The notes: a model not told the origin generated them from the letters alone. DNA of 64,000 nt from Aradus depressus (GCA_963662175.1 OY759223.1:3939549-4003548); one strand, 5' to 3'. Shown: positions 20,838 to 32,485, counted from the first letter of the stretch. Program-made: numbers and translations.

Positions 20838-21145
20838 ATGCCGAGGTCGCTACGGAGTTTGGAGAGGCCAAGGTCACAGACGTGATAAGACTGGCGAAGC
20901 TTCTGTGGGCAGGCCTTGTGCAGAGGATACAGGAGACTGAAACCCCACGAAGACTGATGGTAGTGATCCCGGAGGAAAACAGAGGACGAGGAAGAGATGG
21001 ATGGACGCAGACAATGGGGACGCAAGGAACCTCCGGCTGCGGAACTGGAGAACGCTTGCGCTGGACAAGAATCTTTTGGGGAAGTCCCTGGAGGAAGCCA
21101 AGACTCGAATGGAGCTGTAGCGCCGAGGATGATGATGATGAATAA
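20838..21145 (+). pseudogene. RTE-like LINE, 3' end with GAT-repeat tail
   Basis: Plus-strand text contains LAKLLWAGLVQRIQETETPR and, after a frameshift near 20995, LRLRNWRTLALDKN and SLEEAKTRMEL followed by a stop (TAG, about 21118). This is the familiar C terminus of RTE-clade ORF2. The coding end is followed directly by GATGATGATGATGAATAA, a short-repeat tail typical of RTE. Only the last ~100 codons are present (5'-truncated). Confidence 0.75.
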
Positions 21146-21149
21146 AATC

Positions 21150-21890
21150 AAAAAAATGATAAATAAAGCACTTTTTTATTGAACAGTTATATTGTCTAAT
21201 TCCACATACATGTACATAAATTCCCGTCTACTTCATATAAGTAAGAGAAAAAATAGAATAAAAATAAGTTTATATTATAATTGGAGGATTCGAACTCAGT
21301 TCTTACGATTATTATTAATGCAGCCACTCTAACAACTAAACTGAAAGTTCTTCTGTTATTATCTTACCACTGAATAACACAGTTCTTTACAGTAGATCAT
21401 CGTTAAAGAATAAAACAATTTCGAAGTCCATTTTTTTCATTTCCTTCAACTTTTTATGACTTTTTAAAGTAACCATAAAACATGAAACTTCTTCTCAACG
21501 ACTTGCAGATTTGTGAACAATGTAAGCTATTTTTATTATTTTGAGATGGGAGGCTTTTCCGTTAACGCCTCCCCCCCACCAACTTTTATCGGCCGATGTG
21601 AAGAAGAACTGGATTTACCGTGTAATAAACCTTTAATAGCCTCAATCTCGAAAATATCTATCTATCATACCTACCATTTTTTCTTTGTTAGGTTGGCAAT
21701 ATTGTGATAAAAAACTAACTACATACTAAACTACTAAATATACAAGTATCTAATAACTAGGTTTGTAAATACAAAAAAGAGATTTAAGGTCATATTCTGG
21801 GGATAATGAATAACAATGAAGGCTAATAAATAATATATTAATTTTTAAAGTTAATTAGATAATATCTATCAAAAATATATCTGTGGCTAT
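21150..21890. other. AT-rich intergenic, nothing recognised
   Basis: No coding signal, splice pattern or repeat family identified. Confidence 0.4.
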
Positions 21891-21908
21891 CCGGAAAAAC
21901 GACTTAAG

Positions 21909-22258
21909 TTAGGTTAGGTTAAGTTTTATGACTCATGCCCGGGCTTCAACTACGAGGTCATATCACCTACTACCAGAGCGCTCTTTCGTCACTCTGGTGG
22001 ACATGAGCCCGACTCTACTGTGGGAGTCCTAAATTTTGCCTACCCTAAATTTTTATTCACCTAGGGTAGGGGTCTTTAACGAGTACCTGACATCGTAGAG
22101 GCTCGGGACCATCGCTTAACGTCCCATTCGAAGGACGGCGTGTTTAAGTTTATTTTACCTCCCAGATAAAATAAACTAAGGGCCTCGGTCGGGTTACGAA
22201 CCCACGTTCTTGAGCTCAGAAGGCAAGCACGCAGACCACTGAGCTACCGGCGCCCTCG
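21909..22258 (-). repeat. Full-length SINE with telomere-like tail and TSD
   Basis: On the minus strand: head CGAGGGCGCCGGTAGCTCAG, box B GGGTTCGTAACCC, body and a tail AAAACTTAACCTAACCTAA (reverse of 21908-21926). Both sides carry AACGACTTAAGT (21898-21909 and 22259-22270), a 12-bp target duplication that proves LINE-type insertion. Confidence 0.92.
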
Positions 22259-22727
22259 AACGACTTAAGTGTTTTTGTTTTTTTGGAACGAGTGAAGGCT
22301 ACGTTGGCACCGGTTAAAATGGGGGTCAATATAGGCTGCTTTTATCCTACAAAATGTTAGAACTAGTTGAAATAATAAATAAATATACTTTAGCCCCATG
22401 TTGTCCACCTTTTTAACACTAATGCAAACCTAAGTAGCTTTAGTTGCAACTTGTCATCGGTAAATCATTGAAAAGGTAATTCCATATCTAGAATATTATT
22501 TTAAGCAGGGAGTAACTGGGTTGTATTATTTCATCTGAAGATGATTACGTGCGATATCTGGACAGAAAATAATAAGTTAATTTTTTTTTTAAATCAGGAA
22601 GAGATCAATGGAGGAGGGCTAATTACTTTTAATATAACGATAACTCCTATATGCATTGACTTAGGAATTTATATGTGGATTTCAGTATCCCATGTACTGA
22701 TTTTGAGTCAAATCAGCTGAAAGGAAG

Positions 22728-23640
22728 GATAGGACCTGAGGAGGAGAACTCAAAGAACTGCAAGTGTAATTAATATATCGACACGAAATTTTATATGAGA
22801 GTTATCCAATGAGATTCCCAGCCAAATTTGGAGTAGAGTTAAAGGGTCCAGAGGGAGAGTGGAAACTAATTTGGACTGGGGAAGTACATTTCTGGTGATT
22901 CAACAAAGACTTTTTAATATTTGGTTAAGGGGATTTGGTAAACAGAAAATTCCAGTTAAAACTTAACAGACCCATGGGAGGGGATATGGGGGATCAATCC
23001 ACCCCCGAAATGAAAAAAATATATGAATTTATCGACAAAAAATTCAATATGATGATTTAAGAGCCCCTATGTAAATCAAGTATTGAATAATAGCGCAAAC
23101 AGTCGACTGGTTTTGGAAAGTTAGGTGATTAATTGTGTTCCTGGGAGGGGAGCCCAGAGTTCTGAAAGACGGGATCCTGAACCTCAAAAGGAACGAGCTT
23201 AGGCAACTGACTGGAGTTCTCACAGGACATGGTCCGTTCAATAGACACCTACAGACTGTGGGAGTCAAGGACAGTCCTACCTGCGATAGATGTGGGGAAG
23301 AAGCACATTTCCTGGGCATCATCTGCTCGGGATATATGCGAACGAGATTCCGCATCTTTGGTGGAGATGTAATCGCAGAGGAGGATTTTAGAAGATTGGA
23401 CTATGAGAGCATTGTCAGGTTCGTTAAGGAAACTGGGAGACTGAGCACTTCAGGTAGTATAAACATACAGTTAATATAATAAGGGGGCAGCCCAGAGCTT
23501 CCAGGGAAGGGATAAGAGCACTGCATGCTTAGGTCCCTAGGTGTAAAACACCGGCCCACCACTTATATATATATATATATAGGTGATTAATTCGTTCTGG
23601 GGAAGTACATTGCCGATGATTCACCGGCTCATTTTTATTT
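22728..23640 (+). repeat. Family C repeat, split by a LINE fragment
   Basis: 22728-23121 carries ATCGACACGAAATTTTATAT and GCGCAAACAGTCGACTGG. The 3' end resumes at 23593 with CGTTCTGGGGAAGTACATT and GATGATTCACCGGC. The interruption is the non-LTR fragment at 23135-23579. Confidence 0.8.
23135..23579 (+). mobile_element. 5'-truncated non-LTR retrotransposon inserted in family C, ORF2 C-terminal coding remnant
   Basis: The plus frame reads LKRNELRQLTGVLTGHGPF, then HLQTVGVKDSPTCDRCGEEA with CDRC and a later cysteine, the C-terminal zinc-knuckle region of RNase-H-bearing non-LTR elements. The frame ends at TAA near 23479; a short 3' UTR and a TA-dinucleotide tail follow. TAGGTGATTAATT at 23122-23134 and 23580-23592 is a 13-bp target duplication. 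The histidine spacing of the zinc motif looks altered (AHFLGIICSG). Confidence 0.85.
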
Positions 23641-24194
23641 ATAATTTATTAAAAAAGTTAGTTTTTTGAATTTTTATTTTTATCTCATTATTTCCATTTT
23701 ATTAAAGTAAATATTATTGAATAGAAAATGAATCCTCAGTTCTTTTTTCAAGTGAACAGTGATATTTTTTGTCTGTAGAACTCCAATTGAAAATAATAAT
23801 ACAAATTTCAATAGACAATGGGGCGCTTGAACATTCTGTATACCGTGATACTTGCCCTTCTGATTAATTTTACCATAAAATAAGACAGAAATTCTTTTAA
23901 AAAAGTCGATGAATTAGCAGCAATCAACTTCCCCAGATCAAATTAGTTAAATAACAAACTAGTCCACTATTTGGGCTAATAATGACTTACATAAAGGCTT
24001 CTAAATTCCTACACTAGATTTTGTATACATACATTTATTGTAATAATTAATAATCACAATAAAGAATCGTGTTTCATATTCCAAAACATTATTTGATACA
24101 AAGCTTTCATTTTTATTTTTTGGGCAGAGTTCCTCCACACCTTAAAGGTCAGTCGAATGTACGTTATTGTTTTTTTTATTCATTTATAATTGAT

Positions 24195-24198
<4 letters not shown>

Positions 24199-24242
<44 letters not shown>
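24199..24242. repeat. (AT)n microsatellite
   Basis: About 22 dinucleotide repeats. Confidence 0.95.
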
Positions 24243-24245
<3 letters not shown>

Positions 24246-24319
24246 TAATATATTGTTAAAGTTACATTGTTTTCTTTTTCTTTTCTATATCTCGCACATT
24301 GGGACCTGAGGAAGGGACG

Positions 24320-24595
24320 TAAGACACTTCCGAAGAGCTTTTTGAAAAATAGTTATCTTAATTTTTATTAAATTGAAAAATGTGTCTACTTATTATAAAT
24401 GAATCTATTTATTAATTTCATTTTACTTTTTTTTAGTAGTTTTGTTATTACTACTAATCATAGATGTGTTAGACTCAATTAGTTATAAATCTAATCTATA
24501 AGCTATCTAAATGTATAAATTCTTTTGACGTATCCTATTACCATGTATTGCTTTAACGGAAATAAATTTAATATTTATTTATTTATTTATTATTA
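24320..24595 (+). repeat. Family B repeat, longer copy
   Basis: TTTGAAAAATAGTTATCTTA and ATGTGTCTACTTATTATAAA, then TAAGCTATCTAAATGTATAA and TTTAACGGAAATAAATTTA. It aligns over its length with 28085-28383. Confidence 0.75.
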
Positions 24596-24639
24596 CATGG
24601 GCAGTTTGGGTTTTGGAGTTGAGCACTCCTTTTCTCAAC

Positions 24640-25380
24640 CCTACCATAACTTCTGTCGATTTCATTGAAAATTAACCTCTAGTCCTCGTGGGGATTGTCT
24701 CTGGATTGAACCCCTATTTAATCCATCCCCTCTTCCTTGCGGCCCATTGCGCTGAATAATTTCGTGTCATTCTTATGGGGGTTTGAATTCACATATTAAA
24801 TTATGTTTCGATAAATTCATTACAACGGTAGTTATTAGATTTTTTGTGTTAATGCTCCCCTTCCCTTCGGCCAATTTGGCTGAAAATTAATAGTTGATGT
24901 TCTTATGAGGCTATAGGTTCACATATGACGGGGTTAGAATCAAAATAGTTCAATTGCATATTCGGGTACAAGAATGATAGTTCTGTTCAGGAAAAAACTG
25001 GTACAAGGAAAATCCTAGCCAGTGCTGAGATCTAGTGGCAAATCACTTATAACATTTTGGTGACATGAACAAGTAACTTAAACATATCAATAGTGACCTC
25101 GAAATTAAGATTTTTATTCAATTTTATGGTTTGCTAACAGCAACATTGACCATAAAAGCAGAAGACAAAATAATTCCGGTTTCGATAAATTATAGATTTT
25201 TTAAATCAGTTAAGAACTAAATGGACAGTTTCTTCAAAGTTTTAAAAATGTCAAAGACCATTTTGATTCTAACCCGGTCATATATAATTTCGTGTCGATA
25301 CAATCATTTTATCGGGAGTTATCGTGTTCCCAGACGCATTTTTGTATTAGGGTGTCAGAATACATAAAGGTCCATGAGTT
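24640..25380 (-). repeat. Family C repeat, minus copy split by a MITE
   Basis: Reverse family C monomers lie on both sides (TCGGCCAATTTGGCTGAAAA near 24859; TTTCGTGTCGATACAATCA near 25288) of the insertion at 24926-25280. Confidence 0.7.
24926..25280. mobile_element. TA-flanked MITE, 355 bp
   Basis: Terminal inverted repeats TGACGGGGTTAGAATCAAAA and its partner ending CTAACCCGGTCA match at 20 of 21 bases. TA lies on both sides (24924-24925 and 25281-25282), and the family C host sequence continues across. This is a Tc1/mariner-type non-autonomous element by target choice; the family is unknown. Confidence 0.8.
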
Positions 25381-25974
25381 TCTGACAGATTATATTATTT
25401 CTCATTTATGAAATTTTGGAAAAATATAATCCTTATTTATTTATCTATTTTTTTCTTTTTTATAAATGAAGAAATATTAAAATATACTATTATTTATTAC
25501 CAGTGTTTGATGTTTGTTTGTCTCCCTGTCTGCCAATAGGTAGATTATTCATTAAAACGGAATATTACAGATTTATTAACTAGGTTCCTCGAATATTCTT
25601 ATGACGCAACTTTGCCAATATTTTTAAAATAAGTCGTCAAATGAGGAAGAGGTTCTAGAAAATACTTCAAATTTGGTAACAAAAAAGCACTTAAAAACTT
25701 TCTTAATCAAAAAGAGGGCGGGTGGACGATTTCTAAAGAGAATTCATTAGGCCACCAGAAAGTGGCAGAGCAACGAGTTCTGAATGGAGGGGTGTAATAC
25801 AATAGCGGTAGTAGGCTGATATCCTATATTCTGGCACCGCCTCTGCTTCCCTTCCCATCTTTTCATCCCCTCCCCACTACAAGACGTACGTTTGGTGCGT
25901 AATGGACGAATAATTGGTACTAGGGAAGTACATAACTGGTGATTCGCTGACGACTTTTTTTTCTCTGTTTATAT
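25381..25974. other. Intergenic, mostly unassigned
   Basis: AT-rich. A family C 3'-end scrap (GGGAAGTACATAACTGGTGA) lies at 25924-25965. Confidence 0.45.
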
Positions 25975-26326
25975 AATATATAATATACAGTATAATATAA
26001 TATCTTATATATATATATATATAATATACAGTATAATATAATATATTATATATATAATATACAGTATAATATATTATATATATAATATACAGTATAATAT
26101 CTTATATATATAATATACAGTATAATATAATATATTATATATATAATATACAGTATAATATATTATATATATATAATATACAGTATAATATATAATATAT
26201 ATAATATACAGTATAATATATTATATATATAATATACAGTATAATATAATATATTATATATATAATATACATTATAATATAATATATTATATATATAATA
26301 TACAGTATAATATAATATATTATATA
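25975..26326. repeat. AT-rich tandem repeat with ATACAGTATAATAT core
   Basis: About ten imperfect units of roughly 33-40 bp made of TATATATAATATACAGTATA. Antisense frames of tyrosine/isoleucine are artefacts. It ends where a Tigger-like element begins. Confidence 0.92.
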
Positions 26327-27060
26327 CAGTAGACTCGGTCCCGGCAACGCCGGATAACAGAAAACACCGGATAACGGAAATCATCAATTAATGAGAAAAA
26401 ATATATCAATTAAAGCATAAAAAAAGGTGTTTTTAGGTGAGCTAAGGAATAAAACACGTATGTATTTTGTTGATAACATTTTAAAAAGGTATTTTAAAAT
26501 CTGCGTTTAATTACATACATATTTAAAACAAAATCTAAAATTCTAAATATATTATTTGTTAAAAAAATCTTTAATTTTCTTTTGTTTCGTTAACACAACA
26601 CTGTTGCGTGCTGCATAGTCCCACCACTTGTTTAGTGTTAAGACGTCTGAAAAAGTGGAGGATGGTTGTCGTACAACATGAAGTGCTTTCTCTAAGGCCT
26701 CCTTACCTTCTTTGTGTGACATCATCAATTGTTTCATCTTCATTATTTTTAGAAACGTTTGATTTTCAACTATGTACCTACTTATTATAATTTATTTATA
26801 GGATATTAGTAAAGTAATAAAATATTGTATTAGCGTTCCCTTCATTATAAATACAATGTACATATGTATGTACAATAAAAGTACGTAAAAGATTCGTGAG
26901 TTACGGAATTATTATGTGCTCGTAAACACACGTGGCTCATATAATTGATAATCTAATAATTGAATGTTAATTTTAGTATAATAAATTTGATATTATTTTG
27001 CGAGCACCGGATAAGGGAGCGCGCCGGTTAACAGAACGCCGGATAAGGGAGAGTCTACTG
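26327..27060 (-). mobile_element. Tigger/pogo-like element, internally deleted
   Basis: Terminal inverted repeats CAGTAGACTC...CGCCGGATAA and their partner ending AGAGTCTACTG sit between TA dinucleotides. Inner CCGGATAACGGAAA-like blocks repeat at both ends. The 734-bp length and one terminal coding scrap show a deletion derivative. Confidence 0.85.
26552..26743 (-). pseudogene. Tigger-like transposase, C-terminal remnant
   Basis: A 63-codon frame reads KEALEKALHVVRQPS and ends VVLTKQKKIKDFFNK before the stop. The KQKKI-DFF ending and preceding WWDYA are typical of the last residues of pogo/Tigger transposases. The CENP-B-type DNA-binding and DDE domains are gone. It lies inside the element whose ends are at 26327 and 27060. 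Confidence 0.72.
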
Positions 27061-27605
27061 TATATAAACCTATATATGTATATAGGTATATAATATGTAT
27101 TTTTATATAATTGATTTGTATTAATAAATGTTTATTATGTATTATGAAAGTACTCATTGTTATCTCTACTGTTATTTTTATAATTCTAAATGTAAAATTG
27201 GACTTTTTCCGTTGATATTGTATTAAATATATAAAAAATTCATTTTCATTTATAATGTAGTATTTTTATTTATGTATTTTGAATTCCTTTCCTTCTGAAA
27301 TTGTGTGTTATTCTAATTCCAATCTTTTTAAAAATCACTACAGCAGTAAACGGAAGAAAAAAATAACAATTTTAGTATTCAACAAATTGTTGTAATATAC
27401 AGTGACGGATTTAGACTTAAGCTCAAAATTTTAGGGGCGCCAAAATTTGAAGGACGACTAAAAATTATAATAAATTTGTTTCTCTTTTCTCCGGTGACTG
27501 CACTGAAAGACCAGTATAGGAAAAATTTCTGTGCAAATCACTGTAAAATCTACTGTGCTGCACCGGAGTCATTCATATAATTTTTCCATTCATTAGAAAT
27601 TTTAC

Positions 27606-27935
27606 TTGAAGCCGCTATTACACAGAGAATATGAAGATATACGTTCTGCATTAAACATTCTGTTGCATTCAAGTGATCTTTGCAAGATTTATCCTAACAT
27701 AGATATTGCTTTATGCATTTATTTAAGTATTCCCTCATCAAATTGTTCTGGAGAACGATCATTTTTCACGTTAAAAAGAGTAAAAAACTATTTGCATGCA
27801 AATATGGATGAAAACGAACTTAATGCACTTGCATTATTGTCCAGCGAAGCACACTTGGTGCAAGAAATTGATTATGATAATATCATTGATGTTTTCTCAC
27901 GACCCAAATCAAGAAGAAAAAAGTTACGCAATTGA
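27606..27935 (+). pseudogene. hAT transposase C-terminal dimerisation domain
   Basis: The 109-codon frame contains SIPSSNCSGERSFFTLKRVK, NYLHANMDENELNALALLS and a basic end before TGA. SNCSGERSFF..LK..K..L...M....LN.LALL is the signature of the hATC dimerisation domain, in ZMYM/Zisupton-like or classic hAT proteins. The RNase-H-like catalytic core and BED finger are absent. The ATG at 27606 is internal, so this is a 5'-deleted pseudogene. Confidence 0.82.
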
Positions 27936-28084
27936 TTATACAAATATAATTTTTTTTTTTATTTGAGTATTTTATTAATAATGTTATAATAAAAAATCAA
28001 AGAATAAAATATTTTTTTCATACTTTTATTACCATATTTTTCATTGTAACATGTATAAATAAATGTATTGTAACACATTTTTTT

Positions 28085-28383
28085 TTGAAAAATAGTTATC
28101 TTACCTTTTATTAAATTGAGAAATGTGTCTACTTATTATAAACTTATCATGTATTAATTTTTTTTATGTACTCATATATTTTTAAGTATTTATTTGTTCT
28201 TTTTTTATTAATTTAATTTTACTTTTTTTTAATAGTTTTGTTATTACAACTAATCATAGGTGCGTTAGACTCAAGTAGTTATAAATCTAATTTATAAGCT
28301 ATCTTAATGTATAAATTCTTTTGACGTACCTATTACCATGTATTGGTTTAACGGAAATAAATTTATTATTATTATTATTATTA
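28085..28383 (+). repeat. Family B repeat, longer copy
   Basis: Matches 24320-24595 including TGAAAAATAGTTATCTTA, TAAGCTATCTTAATGTATAA and a final ATT run. Confidence 0.75.
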
Positions 28384-28453
28384 CCATGACAAAACAAGCT
28401 GGGCGCCAGATTGGGATGGGCCTAGAGCGAAATCTAACTTAAATCTGCTTCTG

Positions 28454-29280
28454 GCATTATGTTAAAGAGGTCTATGAAGACTAGTTTACAGTTAATGTTC
28501 CAAGAACAGAACCCTTCAATGTGCGTTCAGATCAGCCCTTCTGTTCAACATTTATTTTGATTATCCAAGGGACACAGGTGGGTTGTCCTTGTAGTTAAAA
28601 CCCCCCTCCGGTCGCCATAACGAGTTATTCCCATCCCAGGTCTATCGGTTCACGTAACTCCGATGAAATTTAATGACCCCCCCCCCCCCCCCCCCCCTCC
28701 ATCCCTGAAGCTAATCCAATTTGCCCAAATAATAGACCCTTTGGATAGCCCATTCACAAGAGGCAAGTCTCAGAGCGTCCCTAATTGTTTAATTAATCTG
28801 TTGAAAGCACAAAAACAAAAAAAAAAATTGGCTCATTTAATGGATCTCCTTAGCGTTTAAAATTAGTGGCTCTTTAAAAAAGGTATTTTATTTCATATGG
28901 AAAATATGCTTTATAATTTTGAGTATGGAAAAACCTAAGTTGTGAGGTTGGAAAACACACAAAAAGGGGAGTGAATCATCAGCATTGTACTTTCCCAACT
29001 AGAATTATTAATGTTGTAGTGAACTACGTTTCCGCTCTCCCTATAAACCCTCCACCTCCTCTGCTTTGTTTAGATGAAAACTAGTGGGTGTTTCACTAGC
29101 TTATGAATATCTGAATCCATAAACAAAAATTTTCTTTCGAAATTTTACTTTTATCAATAGTTAATAGAGTTAAGGGGTTGGACCCCCTTAGATCTCCTGT
29201 TTCTCTTTGGCCGATATGGCTAAAATTTGATGTGTCTTACTCAGGATCTTCTCAATCCGCAGATAATAACACTGAGAATC
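28454..29280. other. Intergenic with poly-C and weak family C traces
   Basis: Poly-C at 28677-28697. Family C-like phrases in reverse occur at 28965-29050 (AATCATCAGCATTGTACTTT) and near 29205 (TTTGGCCGATATGGC). No gene. Confidence 0.5.
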
Positions 29281-29614
29281 CTTATTGTTGTCATAGATTT
29301 TAGGTTGGATTGTGGCATATAATTTCTACCAGATCGATGATAGTCAACCAGAAGTGAATAAAAAATATATATTTTGGTTGGCCCTAAATAAAATAGGCGA
29401 GGATGAAATATAGAATATACGTGGTCATTGTGGCACTTTTTTTATAAATTCTCTAAATAACTCTTAAGGACATCAATGTCAGTAGAGAGACTTCAACCAG
29501 ATACGATATAGTCAACTAAAAGTAAAAATAAAAATTTAATTCTGGTCTGTCCTAACCAAGATATGCGAAGATGAAATATAGAATATAAGTAGACCTTGTG
29601 GCACCGTCTTCATA

Positions 29615-31056
29615 CGTGGCGTTCAAAAGTATTTGCACAAGCAATATTTTACTCATAATCATAGTAAGGGACAACTAAAAAAATCATATAACTAGGTACA
29701 CAAAAACGTTATTTATTTAAGCATATATTTACGTAAAACCCGTTAATGCGAAATAAGAATACATATTTTTATAACAATTTTTTTGAAAAAGCTCCGTTCA
29801 AAAGTATTTGCACATAGTATAAAACTTGAAATAAAAATTATTATAAAATCAATAAAACAGCCTATAATATATTTAATACTTGGTATAAAATCCATTGGCG
29901 TCTATCACAGCCTGAAGCCTCCTTGGCATGGAATTAACTAAATGTTTTATGAAGTTAACGTCAACTTTATTCCACTCGTCCAATAAAATTCCTTTTGAAT
30001 AATTTTTTCCCTTAATTTTATGTTTTCGAATTTTAAGGTCTAAATAGTTCCAAACATATTCTATAATATTTAATTCTGGAGATTGTGGAGGGGTTTGTAG
30101 CATCCTGGGCGCATTATAAAGAAGCCATTCTCTGGTTTTATTGGCCTTGTGTTTTGGATCATCGTCCTGTTGGAATACAAAAATATTTTTCATATTCAAT
30201 TTGATGGCACTAGCTCGGAGATTATGGCGCAACATGTTGTCGTAGGTATCAGCAGTCATGACAGATTCAATTGGGACAAGATTGCTTAACCCATTGTAAG
30301 CCACACACCCCCAGACCATCACATGACCTCCACCATGTTTTATCGTAGGTGTGATAATAAGGCGTTTAAGCTCTTTATTTGGTTTTCGCCAGATATATTT
30401 TTTCCCGTCACTTCTAAAAACGTTACATTTGCTCTCTTCACTAAAGAGGACGCTTTGCCGAAATTCCATTGGCTTGCTGAGATGGGTTTTTGCAAATTAT
30501 ATCCCTGCACTCCCGTTATGTCAGAGCCCTTGGTCGTCCTATTCGTTGCTTATTTAACGTATTTCCTGTCTCCTCGAACCTTTTTATGGCATAACGGACT
30601 GTAGAAAAATTTAAATTTAAAATATTCCCAATTCCACGGTAGGTTTTGCCTTGGTTTCTCAAAAAAATAATATTTCCCCTTACTGCCTGGGATAACTTAC
30701 GTTCTCGGTGCCATGTTGACTGAGACTGGATTAAAATAGTAGACTATTCTGAAGAATGTTAATCCCTAATTGAGTGAGAAAGGAAATGTAAACAAAAAGA
30801 GTAAACACACTCAGGTATAGAATTACTGTACTAATTAAAATAACCAGTATAATTTGTGCAAATACTTTTGAACGGATGTTTTTCAAGAAAAATTGTTGTA
30901 AAAATATGTATTCTTATTTCGCATTAACGGTTTTTACGTAAATATATGCATAAATAAATAACGTTTTTGTGTACCTAGTTATATGATTTTTTTAATTATC
31001 CTTTACTATGATTATGAGTAAAATATTGCTTGTGCAAATACTTTTGAACGCCACAG
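29615..31056 (-). mobile_element. Tc1-like transposon with IR/DR ends (1442 bp, inactive)
   Basis: Inverted repeats of about 210 bp (29615-29822 and 30846-31056) each hold an outer and an inner copy of CGTTCAAAAGTATTTGCACA, the two-site arrangement of IR/DR Tc1 elements. TA is present at 29613-29614 and 31057-31058. The transposase between them is broken. Confidence 0.92.
29873..30714 (-). pseudogene. Tc1-like transposase, broken
   Basis: The start is ATG at 30712-30714 (MAPRT), directly followed by a +1 frameshift to a TAA. The helix-turn-helix text GNIIFLRNQGKTYRGIGNI and the hook-like GRPRALT follow, then TAA. The middle (end of the DNA-binding domain to the start of the catalytic domain) is deleted. 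The rest (from about 30469) is open: VLFSEESKCNVF, GGGHVMVWGC, FQQDDDPKHKANK and LNIIEYVW, ending YTKY. The second Asp and final Glu are 34 residues apart (DD34E), but the first catalytic Asp is Glu (SEES instead of SDES). It is non-functional. Confidence 0.92.
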
Positions 31057-31164
31057 TATATTTTCTGAAAAACACTTAAGGACATCAATGTCAGTAGAGA
31101 GATTTCAACTGATCTTTAATGAAAGAGGAAGGAAAGAAAAATAAATAAACAATGAAAAACTATT

Positions 31165-31396
31165 ATTAATTTATTAAGCTGCTCGATCTGTATTGTTTTA
31201 ATTTATTAAGCTGCTCGATCTGTATTGTTTTAATTTATTACGCTGCTCGATCTGTATTGTTTTAATTTATTACGCTGCTCGATCTGTATTGTTTTAATTT
31301 ATTAAGCTGCTCGATCTGTATTGTTTTAATTTATTAAGCTGCTCGATCTGTATTGTTTTAATTTATTACGCTGCTCGATCTGTATTGTTTTAATTT
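31165..31396 (+). repeat. 32-bp minisatellite, 7 copies
   Basis: Units TAAGCTGCTCGATCTGTATT plus GTTTTAATTTAT, differing only at A/C in TTA(A/C)GC. There are no unique spacers, so this is not a CRISPR. Confidence 0.95.
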
Positions 31397-31399
31397 TAT

Positions 31400-32265
31400 T
31401 TTATAGTATTATTTTCAATTAACTGAACTGAGAAGGATAGTTACTTTACTTTAAAGCTAGAGTTGAGGGCCCACGTGATAGAAATTAGTATTTTTTAAAA
31501 ATTATGTAGACAAAAAAAAAATATAAAATGTGTCTGAATTGGTTAAAAAGCTGCGGATAGTGCTTTTCGCATAACTATATCTTGTTTTTCAATTTTAGTT
31601 CTGATTTTGACGTGAAGTTTTTTGATTTTTAAATGATTTCTTTTTTTCCCCTGCAAGTTCCCTCAGATGTGTTTCTGAAAATCCTAATTTATTTCTGTTG
31701 AGAATATGGACATTGGCAACACTGCGGCATAAAAGAGATAACCTTGACGGGAGTTTATAACAAGACTTGTTTTGTACATATCGTTTATAAGTGTATTTTG
31801 TTTCATATTGTTTTAATATTATGTTGTCTAATAAAACAACTTCTTGTCAAAAACTAATTTTTAAGCCAAAAATAGTGTTTTTTTTTTTGGAAAAAGCTTT
31901 TGTCAAGTTTCAATAAATAATTTTCTCAGTTCATTGTTTAATAACTCAGAAATAGATACTATAATCGCAGGAACAAATGCATTCGGTGCCATTGTGTAAC
32001 TCTCCATTCGATTCACGTAGAACTGAAAGTTGATCAACTAAGTTGGAATGGCGATAAGAAGACGTTTCCTCCTCAGGAATGGAAATTCACCATTGAAGAA
32101 TTCTCATTCTAAGATGAGCCAAGTATTCCTCATTTGCTTTAGAACATTTCAACTATCTCATAAGTTTTTGATTGATCCTAGATTCCTTCTTGACTTTTGT
32201 TCAGGCAATGAACTTAACAATATATGATTATATCGGGTATCGATCCTCGGAGATGCCGACCATTT
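31400..32265. other. AT-rich intergenic, nothing recognised
   Basis: No coding or repeat-family signal. Confidence 0.4.
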
Positions 32266-32269
32266 TTAC

Positions 32270-32485
32270 TTACCCAGATACACGATAGGGGCAATTATGT
32301 AATAGGTCAAAAATTCGATGTGGAGTTTTCAACGGAATTTCATGTTTTTCGACCCTAGATTCCAAAAATTAAAAAAAAAAAAATGTGTGTGAACACATTC
32401 CGATAGAATGAATATATCGGAAACGAAATTTTATATGTGAATCCTAAAACCTCTAACAATGACGGTATTGAGAAACCTCCAAGGA
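32270..32485 (+). repeat. Family C repeat, 5' part
   Basis: AATTATGTAATAGGTCAAAA, GGAGTTTTCAACGGAATTTC and GATAGAATGAATATATCGG. A SINE-head scrap in reverse (ACCACTGAGCCACCAGTGCC) follows at 32515-32540. Confidence 0.75.

Larger units (their letters stand above)
27400..28453 (+). mobile_element. hAT element remnant
   Basis: Left end CAGTGACGGATTTAGACTTA; the right end, read inverted, is CAGAAGCAGATTTAAGTTAG. The ends share CAG and GATTTA. Flanking octamers GTAATATA and GCATTATG match only 5 of 8, so the duplication is decayed. A family B copy (28085-28383) lies inside, near the right end. Confidence 0.6.
29300..31125 (+). repeat. About 165-bp diverged tandem repeat split by the Tc1 element
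   Basis: GATGAAATATAGAATATA recurs at 29402 and 29571; CTTAAGGACATCAATGTCAG recurs at 29464 and 31075. The Tc1-like element (29615-31056) lies between units. Confidence 0.75.

Noticed and set aside
26135..26387. Tyrosine/isoleucine-rich antisense frames
   Set aside because: AT tandem repeat artefacts.
31165..31396. CRISPR-like array
   Set aside because: Units are contiguous 32-bp tandem copies with no unique spacers; eukaryotic minisatellite.
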